Origin: Pedobacter sp. UBA4863
Lineage (GTDB): Bacteria; Bacteroidota; Bacteroidia; Sphingobacteriales; Sphingobacteriaceae
DNA: 64,000 nucleotides
Direction: 5' to 3'
NCBI RefSeq assembly: GCF_002399615.1
Contig: NZ_DHDZ01000029.1
Span: 689 to 64,688 of the forward strand
Shown: positions 44,562 to 52,323 of the stretch, piece after piece
How the letters are laid out: the number at the start of each line of letters is the position of its first letter
Position numbering within the stretch: position 1 is the first letter of the stretch
Program-made: the position numbers and the translations under genes
The notes under the pieces: generated by a model
Database searches by the model: none
What the model saw: the letters and a program-made list of their open reading frames with translations, nothing else
What the model was told of the DNA's origin: nothing

Positions 44562-45614
44562 ATGATGTCGGGTATAAAAACATTAGGCCAGTTTATTATT
44601 GAAAAACAAGCAGACTTTCCGTATGCTAAGGGCGAACTTTCTCGCTTACTGAGAGATATTGGTATCGCTGCAAAAATTGTAAATCGAGAAGTAAATAAAG
44701 CTGGTTTGGTAGATATTTTAGGAGATGCAGATACAATTAACATACAAGGCGAAGGACAAAAAAAATTGGATGTTTATGCCAACGACCAATTTATCTCTGC
44801 TTTAACAAGTGGGGGCGAATGTTGTATTGTGGCTTCTGAAGAAGAAGATGATTTTGTTCGCATCGATTCTCCCGTATCTAAAAATGCCCGTTATATTGTT
44901 TGCATTGATCCTTTAGATGGTTCGTCGAATATTGATATTAACGTTACGGTAGGTACTATTTTTTCTATTTACAGAAGAAAATCTACCGAAGGGCCAGCTA
45001 ACTTAAACGATGTTCTGCAAAAGGGAACAGAACAGGTGGCTGCCGGTTATGTAATTTATGGCTCATCTACCATGATGGTTTATACTACTGGTAAAGGTGT
45101 TAACGGGTTTACTTTAGATCCATCAATAGGAGAGTTTTGCCTATCGCATCCAAATATGAAAATACCAGAAGATGGCGTAATTTATTCTATTAACGAGGGC
45201 AATTACGTTCATTTTCCAGAGGGAGTGAAAAAGTACATTAAATATGCACAGGTAGAAGATGCCGCTACCAACAGGCCTTATACTTCGAGGTATATTGGTG
45301 CAATGGCGGCCGATATACATAGAAATTTGATTAAAGGAGGGATCTATATGTATCCTACTACGGCATCGTCTCCAAAAGGAAAGCTCCGTTTGCTTTACGA
45401 ATGTAACCCAATGGCTTTTATTATTGAACAGGCTGGTGGCATTGCTTCTGATGGTTTGAATAGAATTTTGGATATCGAGCCAACAGAACTGCATCAGCGT
45501 GTAGCTATTTTTGTAGGTTCGCCTACAATGGTGAGAAAGGCAGAAGAGTTTATGGCCGAGTTTTCGCCCGTAGAGAAGTTGAAGGAAGATTCAGCTACCA
45601 TCAAGTCGGCATAA
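44562..45614 (+). CDS. fbp: Class I fructose-1,6-bisphosphatase
   Basis: 350-residue FBPase I that hydrolyses fructose-1,6-bisphosphate to fructose-6-phosphate in gluconeogenesis. The magnesium site is visible in VASEEEDDF (93-98) and [12 protein letters not shown] (116-127), and the substrate-binding [23 protein letters not shown] and [20 protein letters not shown] blocks are present. Length is typical of class I. The start could be either of two adjacent ATG codons (44562 or 44565). It follows the phosphoesterase gene by 22 nt and ends in a clear terminator. Confidence 0.97.
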   Translation: MMSGIKTLGQFIIEKQADFPYAKGELSRLLRDIGIAAKIVNREVNKAGLVDILGDADTINIQGEGQKKLDVYANDQFISALTSGGECCIVASEEEDDFVRIDSPVSKNARYIVCIDPLDGSSNIDINVTVGTIFSIYRRKSTEGPANLNDVLQKGTEQVAAGYVIYGSSTMMVYTTGKGVNGFTLDPSIGEFCLSHPNMKIPEDGVIYSINEGNYVHFPEGVKKYIKYAQVEDAATNRPYTSRYIGAMAADIHRNLIKGGIYMYPTTASSPKGKLRLLYECNPMAFIIEQAGGIASDGLNRILDIEPTELHQRVAIFVGSPTMVRKAEEFMAEFSPVEKLKEDSATIKSA

Positions 45615-45638
45615 TAATATTTAATAAGAATGAATAAG

Positions 45639-45668
45639 AAAGGCGGAAATTATTCCGTCTTTTTTTAT
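45639..45668 (+). terminator. Rho-independent terminator after fbp
   Basis: A 10-bp stem (AAAGGCGGAA at 45639-45648 with TTCCGTCTTT at 45653-45662, one G-T wobble) has a 4-nt loop and is followed by a T run. It lies 25 nt after the stop of fbp. Confidence 0.9.
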
Positions 45669-45747
45669 TTGAGTTAATTTTATTGTTGGTGTAGCTTTTT
45701 TTGATTTTTAAAGCGTTAACTTAGTTTAGATCAAAAAATAAAAAAAT

Positions 45748-46275
45748 ATGAAAGCAACATTTAAAACGATAGCTTGTTTATTATTTAGCTCGGTTGTGTC
45801 TGTAAGCGCTATAGCTCAAGACAAGCCTGCGCAAAAACCAAAAGCTAGTCCGGCGGCTACGGCAACTGGAAAGATAAAGGGTGCAAATATTACCATTGCC
45901 TATAGTAGTCCGGCGGTTAAGGAGCGAAAAATTTGGGGAGCATTAGTGCCATTTGATAAAGTTTGGCGTGCAGGAGCTAACGAAGCTACCACCTTTGAAA
46001 CCGACAAAGACATTAAAGTAGAAGGTAAAAACTTACCTGCCGGAAAATACAGTTTCTTTTTAATTCCTAGAGAAAGCGGTACTTGGACAGCAATTTTTAA
46101 CAAAGAACCTAAGCAATGGGGCGCTGGAAAATACGACGAATCTAAGGATGCCTTACGTGTTGATGTGAAAACTAAAACATTAGCAGAAACGCAGGAAAGA
46201 TTAGTTTATAATATTACTGCTAAAGGCTTTTCTTTAAACTGGGATAAGATCTCTGTGCCGGTTAGCCTTAAATAA
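45748..46275 (+). CDS. Secreted DUF2911 protein
   Basis: 175-residue exported protein. It has a Sec signal peptide (residues 1-24, ending AIAQ), a short Lys/Pro/Ala linker, then one DUF2911 domain with the typical [41 protein letters not shown] core (about 50-88). [14 protein letters not shown] and a closing segment [17 protein letters not shown] follow. DUF2911 is common in Bacteroidota and of unknown function, with a predicted beta-sandwich fold in the periplasm. It is monocistronic and followed by a large palindromic element. Confidence 0.92.
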   Translation: MKATFKTIACLLFSSVVSVSAIAQDKPAQKPKASPAATATGKIKGANITIAYSSPAVKERKIWGALVPFDKVWRAGANEATTFETDKDIKVEGKNLPAGKYSFFLIPRESGTWTAIFNKEPKQWGAGKYDESKDALRVDVKTKTLAETQERLVYNITAKGFSLNWDKISVPVSLK

Positions 46276-46285
46276 TTATTAATCA

Positions 46286-46388
46286 CGTCATTTCGACGGC
46301 TTGCTCCGACCATTCGGAGAGGAACCAGGAGAAATCTGTTAACTAAGTGCTATTGTCTAACAGATTTCTCTCTGCGTTCGAAATGACG
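46286..46388. repeat. 103-bp nested palindromic intergenic element
   Basis: The outer arms CGTCATTTCGA (46286-46296) and TCGAAATGACG (46378-46388) are perfect inverted repeats. The inner arms GAGAAATCTGTTA (46329-46341) and TAACAGATTTCTC (46358-46370) are also perfect. The sequence between the left arms (GGCTTGCTCCGACC and following) is not mirrored. Such CGTCATTTCGA...GAGAAATCT palindromes recur between genes in many Bacteroidota genomes. Here it fills the gap between convergent DUF2911 and rnhA genes and may act as terminator. Confidence 0.85.
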
Positions 46389-46409
46389 ACAAAAGTTCAA
46401 AAAAATCTA

Positions 46410-46886
46410 TTATAATAACTTACTGGCACTATTTCTTTCTGCCTCAAATGCAGTGTCTATTTGCCAGTTTGCTTTGTCTTGCGAAGCGGCAACAGCTAAA
46501 CGGTCGCAACGTTCGTTTTCTGGGTGGTCGTTATGGCCCTTAATCCACTTGAATTTAATTTGGTGTATTTTGTGTAATTGAAGATATTGTAGCCATAGGT
46601 CTTTGTTTTTTTTGTCTTTAAAACCTTTTTGTACCCAGCCAAATACCCATCCTTTTTCTACCGAATCTACTACGTATTTGCTATCGGAGAATATAATAAC
46701 CTGTTGTTGTGGTGCTTTTAGTGCTTTTAATGCAACAATTACTGCCAAAAGCTCCATACGGTTATTGGTAGTTAGCCTAAAACCTCCGCTTAATTCTTTA
46801 TAATGTTTGCCCGATTTTAAAATAGCACCGTAACCACCAGGCCCTGGATTTCCGCTTGCTGCTCCGTCTGTGTAGATTTCTATCAT
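46410..46886 (-). CDS. rnhA: Ribonuclease HI
   Basis: 158-residue RNase HI that degrades the RNA strand of RNA-DNA hybrids, for example primers and R-loops. All four catalytic carboxylates are visible: D7 (YTDGAASGNPG), E45 (NNRMELLAV), D68 (SDSKYVVDS) and D128 (NERCDRLA). The basic protrusion (WVQKGFKDKKNKDLW) used for substrate handling is present. The start at 46886 (MIEIYTDG) is preferred over 46895 because a -7 box at 46893-46900 overlaps the longer frame. It is monocistronic. Confidence 0.96.
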   Translation of the reverse strand: MIEIYTDGAASGNPGPGGYGAILKSGKHYKELSGGFRLTTNNRMELLAVIVALKALKAPQQQVIIFSDSKYVVDSVEKGWVFGWVQKGFKDKKNKDLWLQYLQLHKIHQIKFKWIKGHNDHPENERCDRLAVAASQDKANWQIDTAFEAERNSASKLL

Positions 46887-46892
46887 TGGTAG

Positions 46893-46900
46893 CAAAGCTA
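46893..46900 (-). promoter_or_regulatory. Bacteroidota -7 box for rnhA
   Basis: Minus-strand TAGCTTTG fits TAnnTTTG and lies 6 nt before the ATG at 46886. Confidence 0.5.
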
Positions 46901-46999
46901 AGAAACTGTTTAAATTTTTACTTGTTCGGTTTAATTTATTTCAAGAGATGCAGGCTGTAATTGTCGTATAAACTTCTTTTGCCAACAGTAGAGAGCAAA

Positions 47000-47284
47000 T
47001 TAACGCTTTGCTAATACTTCTTCTAAATTGTTTAGACCTGCAGTAAATCGTTCTTTTAAGCCCATAGCTAAAATCATTTCTAAATCTGCTAAATTTTTGT
47101 GCTTTATAGCAATATTTACCCAAGTTTCACCCCCTTGCTCACTAAAAGTATTGATCCAATATGAACTAGGGAGCTGATTGGTCACATTTCCATTTTCATC
47201 GGTAAAAGCGTCGTTATAAGAGAAACTCTTCAAATCGTCAATGCTTTTATTTTGGACCATGCAATAATGTTTTTCGTTTTCCAT
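47000..47284 (-). pseudogene. 5'-truncated AHSA1/SRPBCC-type gene
   Basis: The 94-residue frame matches the C-terminal two thirds of the SRPBCC (START/Bet v1-like, AHSA1) family: PMENEKHYCMVQNKSIDDLKSF, then YNDAFTDENGNV, GGETWVNIAIKH and the terminal helix LEMILAMGLKERFTAGLNNLEEVL. A full-length member has about 150-160 residues. The first 60-70, including the opening strand and helices that close the ligand cavity, are absent. Upstream in the same frame are a few more family-like residues (SLAP) and then a TAG at 47306-47308. The sequence beyond belongs to a palindromic repeat region. It is most likely a gene remnant left by insertion or deletion at about 47300. A functional short protein is less likely. 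Confidence 0.6.
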
Positions 47285-47299
47285 AGGTGCTAAAGAGAT

Positions 47300-47600
47300 G
47301 AAAATCTAGGAGGATTTAGTTTTTTTGCCAAAACCCATTATTGATCCATAATATTTCGCTTCAATCTTAATTAAGAACAATAAAAACCTGTGTATGCCGA
47401 AAATCGGCACAAGGGTATGGCTAAATTTATACGAGGTTTGTTTTACCAAACATAGGTTAAACTCGGGTAAAACATAAATAATATCCCTGTTTAGTCTGTA
47501 TTTATATATATATGTATGGACGGCGAAGACGCCGTCGTCTGCAGCTGGTGCAACGTTTGGCGACCTCGCCAAACGCAATGTAAAATAGTTATCCATTTTT
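47300..47600. repeat. Palindromic intergenic element with two GC-rich hairpins (REP-like)
   Basis: Two perfect hairpins lie 17 nt apart: GACGGCG-AAGA-CGCCGTC (47519-47536) and CGTTTGGCGA-CC-TCGCCAAACG (47554-47575). They stand out as GC-rich in AT-rich DNA. A third small hairpin TGCCGA-AAA-TCGGCA is at 47395-47409. The paired-hairpin architecture is like REP/BIME elements mobilised by IS200-like (RAYT) transposases, but no transposase is in the window. Element boundaries are estimates. The left one coincides with the truncation point of the SRPBCC remnant. Confidence 0.6.
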
Positions 47601-47668
47601 GAACAGTTTTTAAATGTTAATTTTTAAGCAATCTTTCGCTAGTTCCTAAAGCCTAAACATTTTAACTG

Positions 47669-47680
47669 TGACGAATATCA
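47669..47680. promoter_or_regulatory. FNR/CRP-like dyad upstream of the microaerobic cluster
   Basis: TGACGAATATCA contains TGA-N6-TCA, the core shared by CRP and FNR family sites, in the context TGTGACGAATATCATT. It is centred about 62-65 nt before the transcription start implied by the -7 box at 47726-47733, a class I activator position. It precedes hemN and the cbb3 oxidase genes, classic FNR targets. Confidence 0.5.
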
Positions 47681-47725
47681 TTTTTTTGAATAATTACGCT
47701 CAACTCTTCGTAATGCGTGTCACGG

Positions 47726-47733
47726 TATGTTTG
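47726..47733 (+). promoter_or_regulatory. Bacteroidota -7 box for the LDH-like/hemN/cco cluster
   Basis: TATGTTTG fits TAnnTTTG, 80 nt before the ATG at 47814. A good -33 TTTG is missing, as expected for an activator-dependent promoter. Confidence 0.5.
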
Positions 47734-47813
47734 TAGAACATAGTTAGGATGAATAAATCCCTACAATGAATAATTGTAAGGTTCCACCCAATCAAAAAAT
47801 AGAAGGCAGGAAA

Positions 47814-48248
47814 ATGAAAGCAATAGCTTATAACATTAAACCAGAAGAAAAAGAGTGTTTGGTTTTAGCTAACCACAAAAAACATGATATTACTATTATT
47901 GCCAATAGTTTGTGTATAGAAACCATGTCGTTTGCGCAGGGAAAAGAGGTTTTAATTGTGTTTAATGAAGATCCGTTGAGTGCCGAGCTTATTGAGGGCT
48001 TAAAAACTTTAGGCATTAAATATATTGCTACATCATCTTTTCAAACTAACCATATAGATCTTAAAGCTGCGGGTGTGGCTGGTTTCAAAATAGCAAACGT
48101 GCCTTTTAAGGAGGGAGAAGAATTGACGATGTCACGTATGCAGCAAATTATTAAAAACTTAGACAATTGGGCAGTAGGTAAATGTGTAGGAAAGGCTTGT
48201 TGTTGCCCTAATGATTGTGCGGTTGCTATAAAAGAGGGAGGTAAGTAA
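47814..48248 (+). CDS. D-lactate dehydrogenase-like catalytic domain without NAD domain, with cysteine-rich tail
   Basis: 144-residue protein. Residues 1-98 match the N-terminal half of the catalytic domain of D-lactate (D-2-hydroxyacid) dehydrogenases: MKAIAYNIKPEEKECLVLAN, FAQGKEVLIVFNEDPLSAEL, LGIKYIATSSFQTNHIDL, GFKIANVPF. The whole NAD-binding Rossmann domain is absent. Residues 104-123 (LTMSRMQQIIKNLDNWAVGK) resemble the C-terminal helix that completes this same catalytic domain. A tail C124-x4-C129-C130-C131-x3-C135 follows and could bind a metal or Fe-S cluster. Dehydrogenase activity is not possible without the cofactor domain. It is first in the microaerobic cluster, and its stop overlaps the hemN ATG (TAATG). 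The start 47814 is preferred over 47766. Role unknown. Confidence 0.8.
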   Translation: MKAIAYNIKPEEKECLVLANHKKHDITIIANSLCIETMSFAQGKEVLIVFNEDPLSAELIEGLKTLGIKYIATSSFQTNHIDLKAAGVAGFKIANVPFKEGEELTMSRMQQIIKNLDNWAVGKCVGKACCCPNDCAVAIKEGGK

Positions 48249-49594
48249 TGAGCGAAGAATCACTTTTACGAAAATATAATGTAGCAGCCCCGAGGTACAC
48301 CAGTTATCCAACGGTACCTTATTGGGAGAATGATGATTTTACTGCTGGGCAATGGCAAGGCAGATTGGTGGCAGCCTACGAGCAGCATAAAAGCGAGGGA
48401 ATTAGTTTGTATATTCATTTGCCATTTTGCGAAAGCCTTTGCACTTATTGTGGCTGTAATACACGTATTACCAAAAATCATGGTGTAGAGTTGCCCTATA
48501 TTGATGCGCTGCTAAAAGAATGGGAAATGTATTGCACCTTATTGGGCGAACGACCAAAGATTAAAGAAATTCATTTAGGCGGCGGTACCCCAACTTTTTT
48601 TAGTGCAGAGAATCTAAAAGATTTGTTGCAGGCTATTGCTGGCGCTGCTCAATTTCATGAAAATGCCGCCTGTTCTTTTGAAGGGCATCCAGATAATACC
48701 ACCGAGGCTCATTTACAGGTTTTGTACAACTTGGGCTTTCGCAGGGTAAGTTTTGGCATACAAGATTTTGATCCTAAAGTGCAATTCATGATCAATAGGT
48801 ATCAAACCCCGGCTCAGGTACAGGCAATTACTAAACTAGCCAGAAAAATTGGATATCAATCCATTAATTTTGACTTAATTTATGGTTTGCCAGGCCAAAA
48901 CATGAAAGGATTAGAAGAAACAATTAGAGAAGCGATAGGCATTAGGCCAGACCGCATTGCTTTTTACAGTTATGCTCATGTGCCTTGGGTTAAAGCAGGT
49001 CAGCGCCACTTTACCGAAAGTGATATTCCGCAGGGCGATGAAAAATTTGCACTATACCAAAGAGGTAGAGAGATGCTGGTGACTGCGGGCTATGAAGAAA
49101 TTGGTATGGATCATTTTGCTTTGAAAACAGATAATTTGTATATTGCTTACACAGAAAATAAACTACACCGTAATTTTATGGGATACACCGATCAATATAC
49201 CCATATTTTGTTAGGTTTAGGTGTTTCTTCTATTAGCGATTGTGGTACTTCCTTTGCCCAAAATGCAAAAACGGTAGAAGAATATAAAAAGTACATTAAC
49301 GATGGCTTGTTGGCTGTTCAAAAAGGTCATTTATTAACAGAAGAAGATTTGTATATTAGAAAACATATCCTTAACTTAATGTGTCAGGGCAATACTTATT
49401 TCGATACTGAAATACCGGCAGCAATAACCGAACGTTTACAGCCAATGCTTAATGATGGCTTGCTAACCATTAAAGATGGCGAGATAAAAATACAGCCTAA
49501 AGGTAGAACTTTTATGCGTAACGTATGTATGGCCTTCGATAATAGGTTATGGCAAAAACAACCGCAAACCCAATTATTTAGTGCGGCAATATAA
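48248..49594 (+). CDS. hemN: Oxygen-independent coproporphyrinogen III oxidase
   Basis: 448-residue radical-SAM enzyme that oxidatively decarboxylates coproporphyrinogen III in haem synthesis without oxygen. The 4Fe-4S motif C61-x3-C65-x2-C68 is followed by GC70, as in HemN. The preceding IHLPFCESLC, the SAM-binding HLGGGTPTFF and the C-terminal HemN domain (LGLGVSSISDCGTSF) are present. Full length and YTSYPTVPYW near the N-terminus fit true HemN, not the HemW chaperone. Translation is coupled to the LDH-like gene through a TAATG overlap. Its presence with cbb3 genes fits haem supply under low oxygen. Confidence 0.95.
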   Translation: MSEESLLRKYNVAAPRYTSYPTVPYWENDDFTAGQWQGRLVAAYEQHKSEGISLYIHLPFCESLCTYCGCNTRITKNHGVELPYIDALLKEWEMYCTLLGERPKIKEIHLGGGTPTFFSAENLKDLLQAIAGAAQFHENAACSFEGHPDNTTEAHLQVLYNLGFRRVSFGIQDFDPKVQFMINRYQTPAQVQAITKLARKIGYQSINFDLIYGLPGQNMKGLEETIREAIGIRPDRIAFYSYAHVPWVKAGQRHFTESDIPQGDEKFALYQRGREMLVTAGYEEIGMDHFALKTDNLYIAYTENKLHRNFMGYTDQYTHILLGLGVSSISDCGTSFAQNAKTVEEYKKYINDGLLAVQKGHLLTEEDLYIRKHILNLMCQGNTYFDTEIPAAITERLQPMLNDGLLTIKDGEIKIQPKGRTFMRNVCMAFDNRLWQKQPQTQLFSAAI

Positions 49595-49605
49595 AATTAG
49601 AAGCT

Positions 49606-51993
49606 ATGAGCAGTACTACGCTTACCCAAAAAAGTTCGGTATGTTACCATTGTGGCGATAAGTTGCCAGCCGTTAAATTAAACTACGACGAAAAAGATTT
49701 CTGTTGTGTAGGTTGCCAAAGTGTATATCAGATATTATCTGAAAATAATATGTGCAACTACTACGCCTATAACAGTACGCCAGGGCAAAGGGTAAAAGAA
49801 ACTGGCCATTTCGAATATTTAGATGAGCCAAGTATCATCACCCAACTCATCAATTATAAAGACAAAGAAAATTCGATAGTCACCTTTTATATTCCTGCTA
49901 TTCATTGCAGTTCTTGCATATGGTTGTTAGAGCATTTGTACAAAATTAATCCGGCTATATTTAGCTCGCGTATAGATTTTCTTAAAAAAGAAGTAACCAT
50001 TAGCTACAAGCATGAAAAAGTGTCTTTACGTGAAGTAGTTGAAATACTTAACCAAACAGGTTACGAGCCTTTAATTAGTTTACAGGACGTAGTAAAAGAA
50101 AAAGGAAATTCGGTAAATAAACAGTTGATCTGGAAGATTGCAATTGCAGGTTTTTGTATGGGCAACGTAATGTTGTTCAGTTTTCCCGAATATTTTGGTC
50201 TATCGGCCTTAGAAAAAGAATTTCAGTATTTGTTTGCTTGGTTAAACTTAGCTTTTTGTATTCCGGTAACTTTTTATTGTGCTAAAGAATATTTTACATC
50301 GGCCTACGCCAGTTTAAAACAAAAATACATTAACCTAGATACGCCATTAGCGCTTATTATAGCTGTACTGTTTATACGTACCGCTATTTCTACCATTTTT
50401 GATACGGGGCCGGGTTTTGGCGACACGCTTACGGGTTTGGTTTTTCTGCTGTTAATGGGTAAATGGGTTAAACAACGTACTTATCATCATATTTCTTTTG
50501 ATAGAGATTACCGTTCGTATTTTCCAATAGCTATTACCAGTATTAAAGATAACCGCGAAAAACCGATTGCCATTAGCGAAATAGCTGTTGGCGATAGATT
50601 ATTGATACGCAATGGAGAATTAGTGCCAGCCGATGCCATTTTAATGAAGGGAGATGGCTGGTTGGACATGAGTTTTGTAACTGGCGAAGCCGAGCCGCAG
50701 CAAAAGGTTTTGGGTGAAATTGTTTATGCTGGCGGAAGGCAAATAGGTGAGGCTATTGAGCTCGAAGTAATTAAGCCGGCTTCGCAAAGTTACTTAACAG
50801 GTTTATGGAATAAAGAGTTTTACAAAACAGATTTTAAGAAAAAAAACTTTAACGATAGCATTGCCAAATATTTCAGTATAGGTGTTTTTGCGGTGGCTAT
50901 TGCCGCTACGGCCTATTGGTTATGGCAAAACGATAGCGTAAAGGCGTGGTCGGCTTTTACAGCAGTTATTATTGTGGCCTGCCCATGTGTGTTGGCTTTA
51001 AGTACGCCATTTACCTTATCGGCCATACTTTCTATTTTCGATAAAAAAGGATTTTACGTAAAAAATACCGATGCATTAGAGCAATTGGCCGATTTGGATA
51101 CTATTGTTTTTGATAAGACGGGAACTTTGACCACTACGCACAATTCAGGGATTTATTTTGATGGCAGTTTAACTGATGAAGAGAAATTGTTGGTGGCATC
51201 TTTAATTTATAATTCTTCGCACCCATTAAGCAGGCAAGTACTAAAAACCATTAACCCTAGTAAGGTTTATACCATTGAAAAATATAACGAAGTACCAGGC
51301 AAAGGTATTATGGGCGAAGTGAATGGTAAAATGATTTACGCCGGTAGTAAAAGAGCTTTACCTTTTGAGGTAGATACCAAAGAACAAAGTGGGGTTCATA
51401 TTGTAATTGATGAGGTTTATAAAGGATGCTTCTCTGTAGAGCAACAATGGCGAGAAGGTATTAAGCCTTTAATTCATGGTTTAAGTAAAGGTTACGATTT
51501 GAGGGTGCTTTCTGGCGACACGAATAAAGATGAGCAAATGCTGAAAGCTGTTTTTAAACCAGCAACACCGATGTTTTTTAACCAAAGTCCGCACCAAAAA
51601 TTAGAAGCTATTACTAGTTTGCAGGCCCAAAATAAAAAGGTAATGATGTTGGGCGATGGATTGAATGATGCGGGGGCATTAAAACAAGCCAACTTTGGCA
51701 TTGCAATTACAGATAATATCAATAATTTTACTCCAGGTTGCGATGCCATTATGAGCGGTAGTTCTTTAAATTTATTGCCAAACTTTATTAAACAAAGCAA
51801 AAACGGATTGCAAACTATTAAAATCAGCTTTGCTATAGCTACCTCGTACAATTTAATTGGTGTATATTTTGCAGTACAGGGAACGCTTTATCCGTTAGTG
51901 GCCGCTATATTAATGCCAATAAGCACAATAACTATTATCAGTTTTACTAGTTTGGCTACTAGGTATTTTGCAAAGAAAAATGGATTAAAGTAG
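49606..51993 (+). CDS. ccoI: Copper-transporting P-type ATPase CcoI/FixI
   Basis: 795-residue P1B ATPase. CcoI exports copper for assembly of the CuB centre of cbb3 oxidase. The N-terminus has an extra Cys-rich segment (CYHCG at 13-17, CCVGC at 33-37) and then an HMA domain with CSSC at 101-104. Eight transmembrane helices follow, the metal site CPC is at 459-461 (ACPCVLALSTP), and the phosphorylated D503 lies in DKTGTLTT. The hinge motif MLGDGLNDAGAL is near the end. It lies 11 nt after hemN and 80 nt before ccoS. All catalytic motifs are intact. Confidence 0.95.
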   Translation: MSSTTLTQKSSVCYHCGDKLPAVKLNYDEKDFCCVGCQSVYQILSENNMCNYYAYNSTPGQRVKETGHFEYLDEPSIITQLINYKDKENSIVTFYIPAIHCSSCIWLLEHLYKINPAIFSSRIDFLKKEVTISYKHEKVSLREVVEILNQTGYEPLISLQDVVKEKGNSVNKQLIWKIAIAGFCMGNVMLFSFPEYFGLSALEKEFQYLFAWLNLAFCIPVTFYCAKEYFTSAYASLKQKYINLDTPLALIIAVLFIRTAISTIFDTGPGFGDTLTGLVFLLLMGKWVKQRTYHHISFDRDYRSYFPIAITSIKDNREKPIAISEIAVGDRLLIRNGELVPADAILMKGDGWLDMSFVTGEAEPQQKVLGEIVYAGGRQIGEAIELEVIKPASQSYLTGLWNKEFYKTDFKKKNFNDSIAKYFSIGVFAVAIAATAYWLWQNDSVKAWSAFTAVIIVACPCVLALSTPFTLSAILSIFDKKGFYVKNTDALEQLADLDTIVFDKTGTLTTTHNSGIYFDGSLTDEEKLLVASLIYNSSHPLSRQVLKTINPSKVYTIEKYNEVPGKGIMGEVNGKMIYAGSKRALPFEVDTKEQSGVHIVIDEVYKGCFSVEQQWREGIKPLIHGLSKGYDLRVLSGDTNKDEQMLKAVFKPATPMFFNQSPHQKLEAITSLQAQNKKVMMLGDGLNDAGALKQANFGIAITDNINNFTPGCDAIMSGSSLNLLPNFIKQSKNGLQTIKISFAIATSYNLIGVYFAVQGTLYPLVAAILMPISTITIISFTSLATRYFAKKNGLK

Positions 51994-52073
51994 TTGTTTG
52001 GATGGCTGTTTTTTAAAATTAAATGTCCAACTATCAATGCAACTGACAAACAAAAAACAAAACAACTGGAACA

Positions 52074-52253
52074 ATGAACATACTCTATTTTTTAATTGGA
52101 TGCAGCGTATTGGTAGCACTAATTTTTCTTGGCGCTTTTTTTTGGGCTTTAAAAAATGGCCAACACGATGATGTTTACACACCCAGTGTAAGAATTTTAT
52201 TTGATGATGAAGTGAAAACAGAAAAAAATGATACAAATCACATTTCCGACTAA
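52074..52253 (+). CDS. ccoS: cbb3 oxidase assembly protein CcoS
   Basis: 59-residue single-pass membrane protein, too short for most ORF cut-offs. The N-terminus MNILYFLIGCSVLVALIFLG forms the transmembrane helix. It is followed by FFWALKNGQHDDVYTPSVRI, which matches the CcoS signature (WAxxxGQFDDxxxPxxRIL), and an acidic tail ending NHISD. CcoS is needed for cofactor insertion into the cbb3 oxidase. It sits in the usual place between ccoI and ccoN. Start codon ATG 52074, stop TAA 52251-52253. Confidence 0.93.
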   Translation: MNILYFLIGCSVLVALIFLGAFFWALKNGQHDDVYTPSVRILFDDEVKTEKNDTNHISD

Positions 52254-52285
52254 TCCTAATCATCAACTACACTATAGCACCTAAA

Positions 52286-52293
52286 TAACTTTG
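52286..52293 (+). promoter_or_regulatory. Possible internal promoter before ccoNO
   Basis: TAACTTTG fits TAnnTTTG and lies 30 nt before the ATG at 52324. It covers the alternative TTG start at 52291 and so supports the shorter ccoNO start. Confidence 0.4.
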
Positions 52294-52323
52294 TCAAATA
52301 TTACAAATCTATTATTATTAATT

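Noticed and set aside
46941..47123. 60-codon minus-strand frame overlapping the SRPBCC remnant
   Set aside because: It overlaps in another frame a segment with clear SRPBCC family features and has no recognisable pattern itself.
47306..47596. 96-codon minus-strand frame over the hairpin region
   Set aside because: Its N-terminal residues are simply the translation of the two GC-rich palindromes and the rest has no protein-like pattern. The DNA-level symmetry explains the open frame better than coding does.
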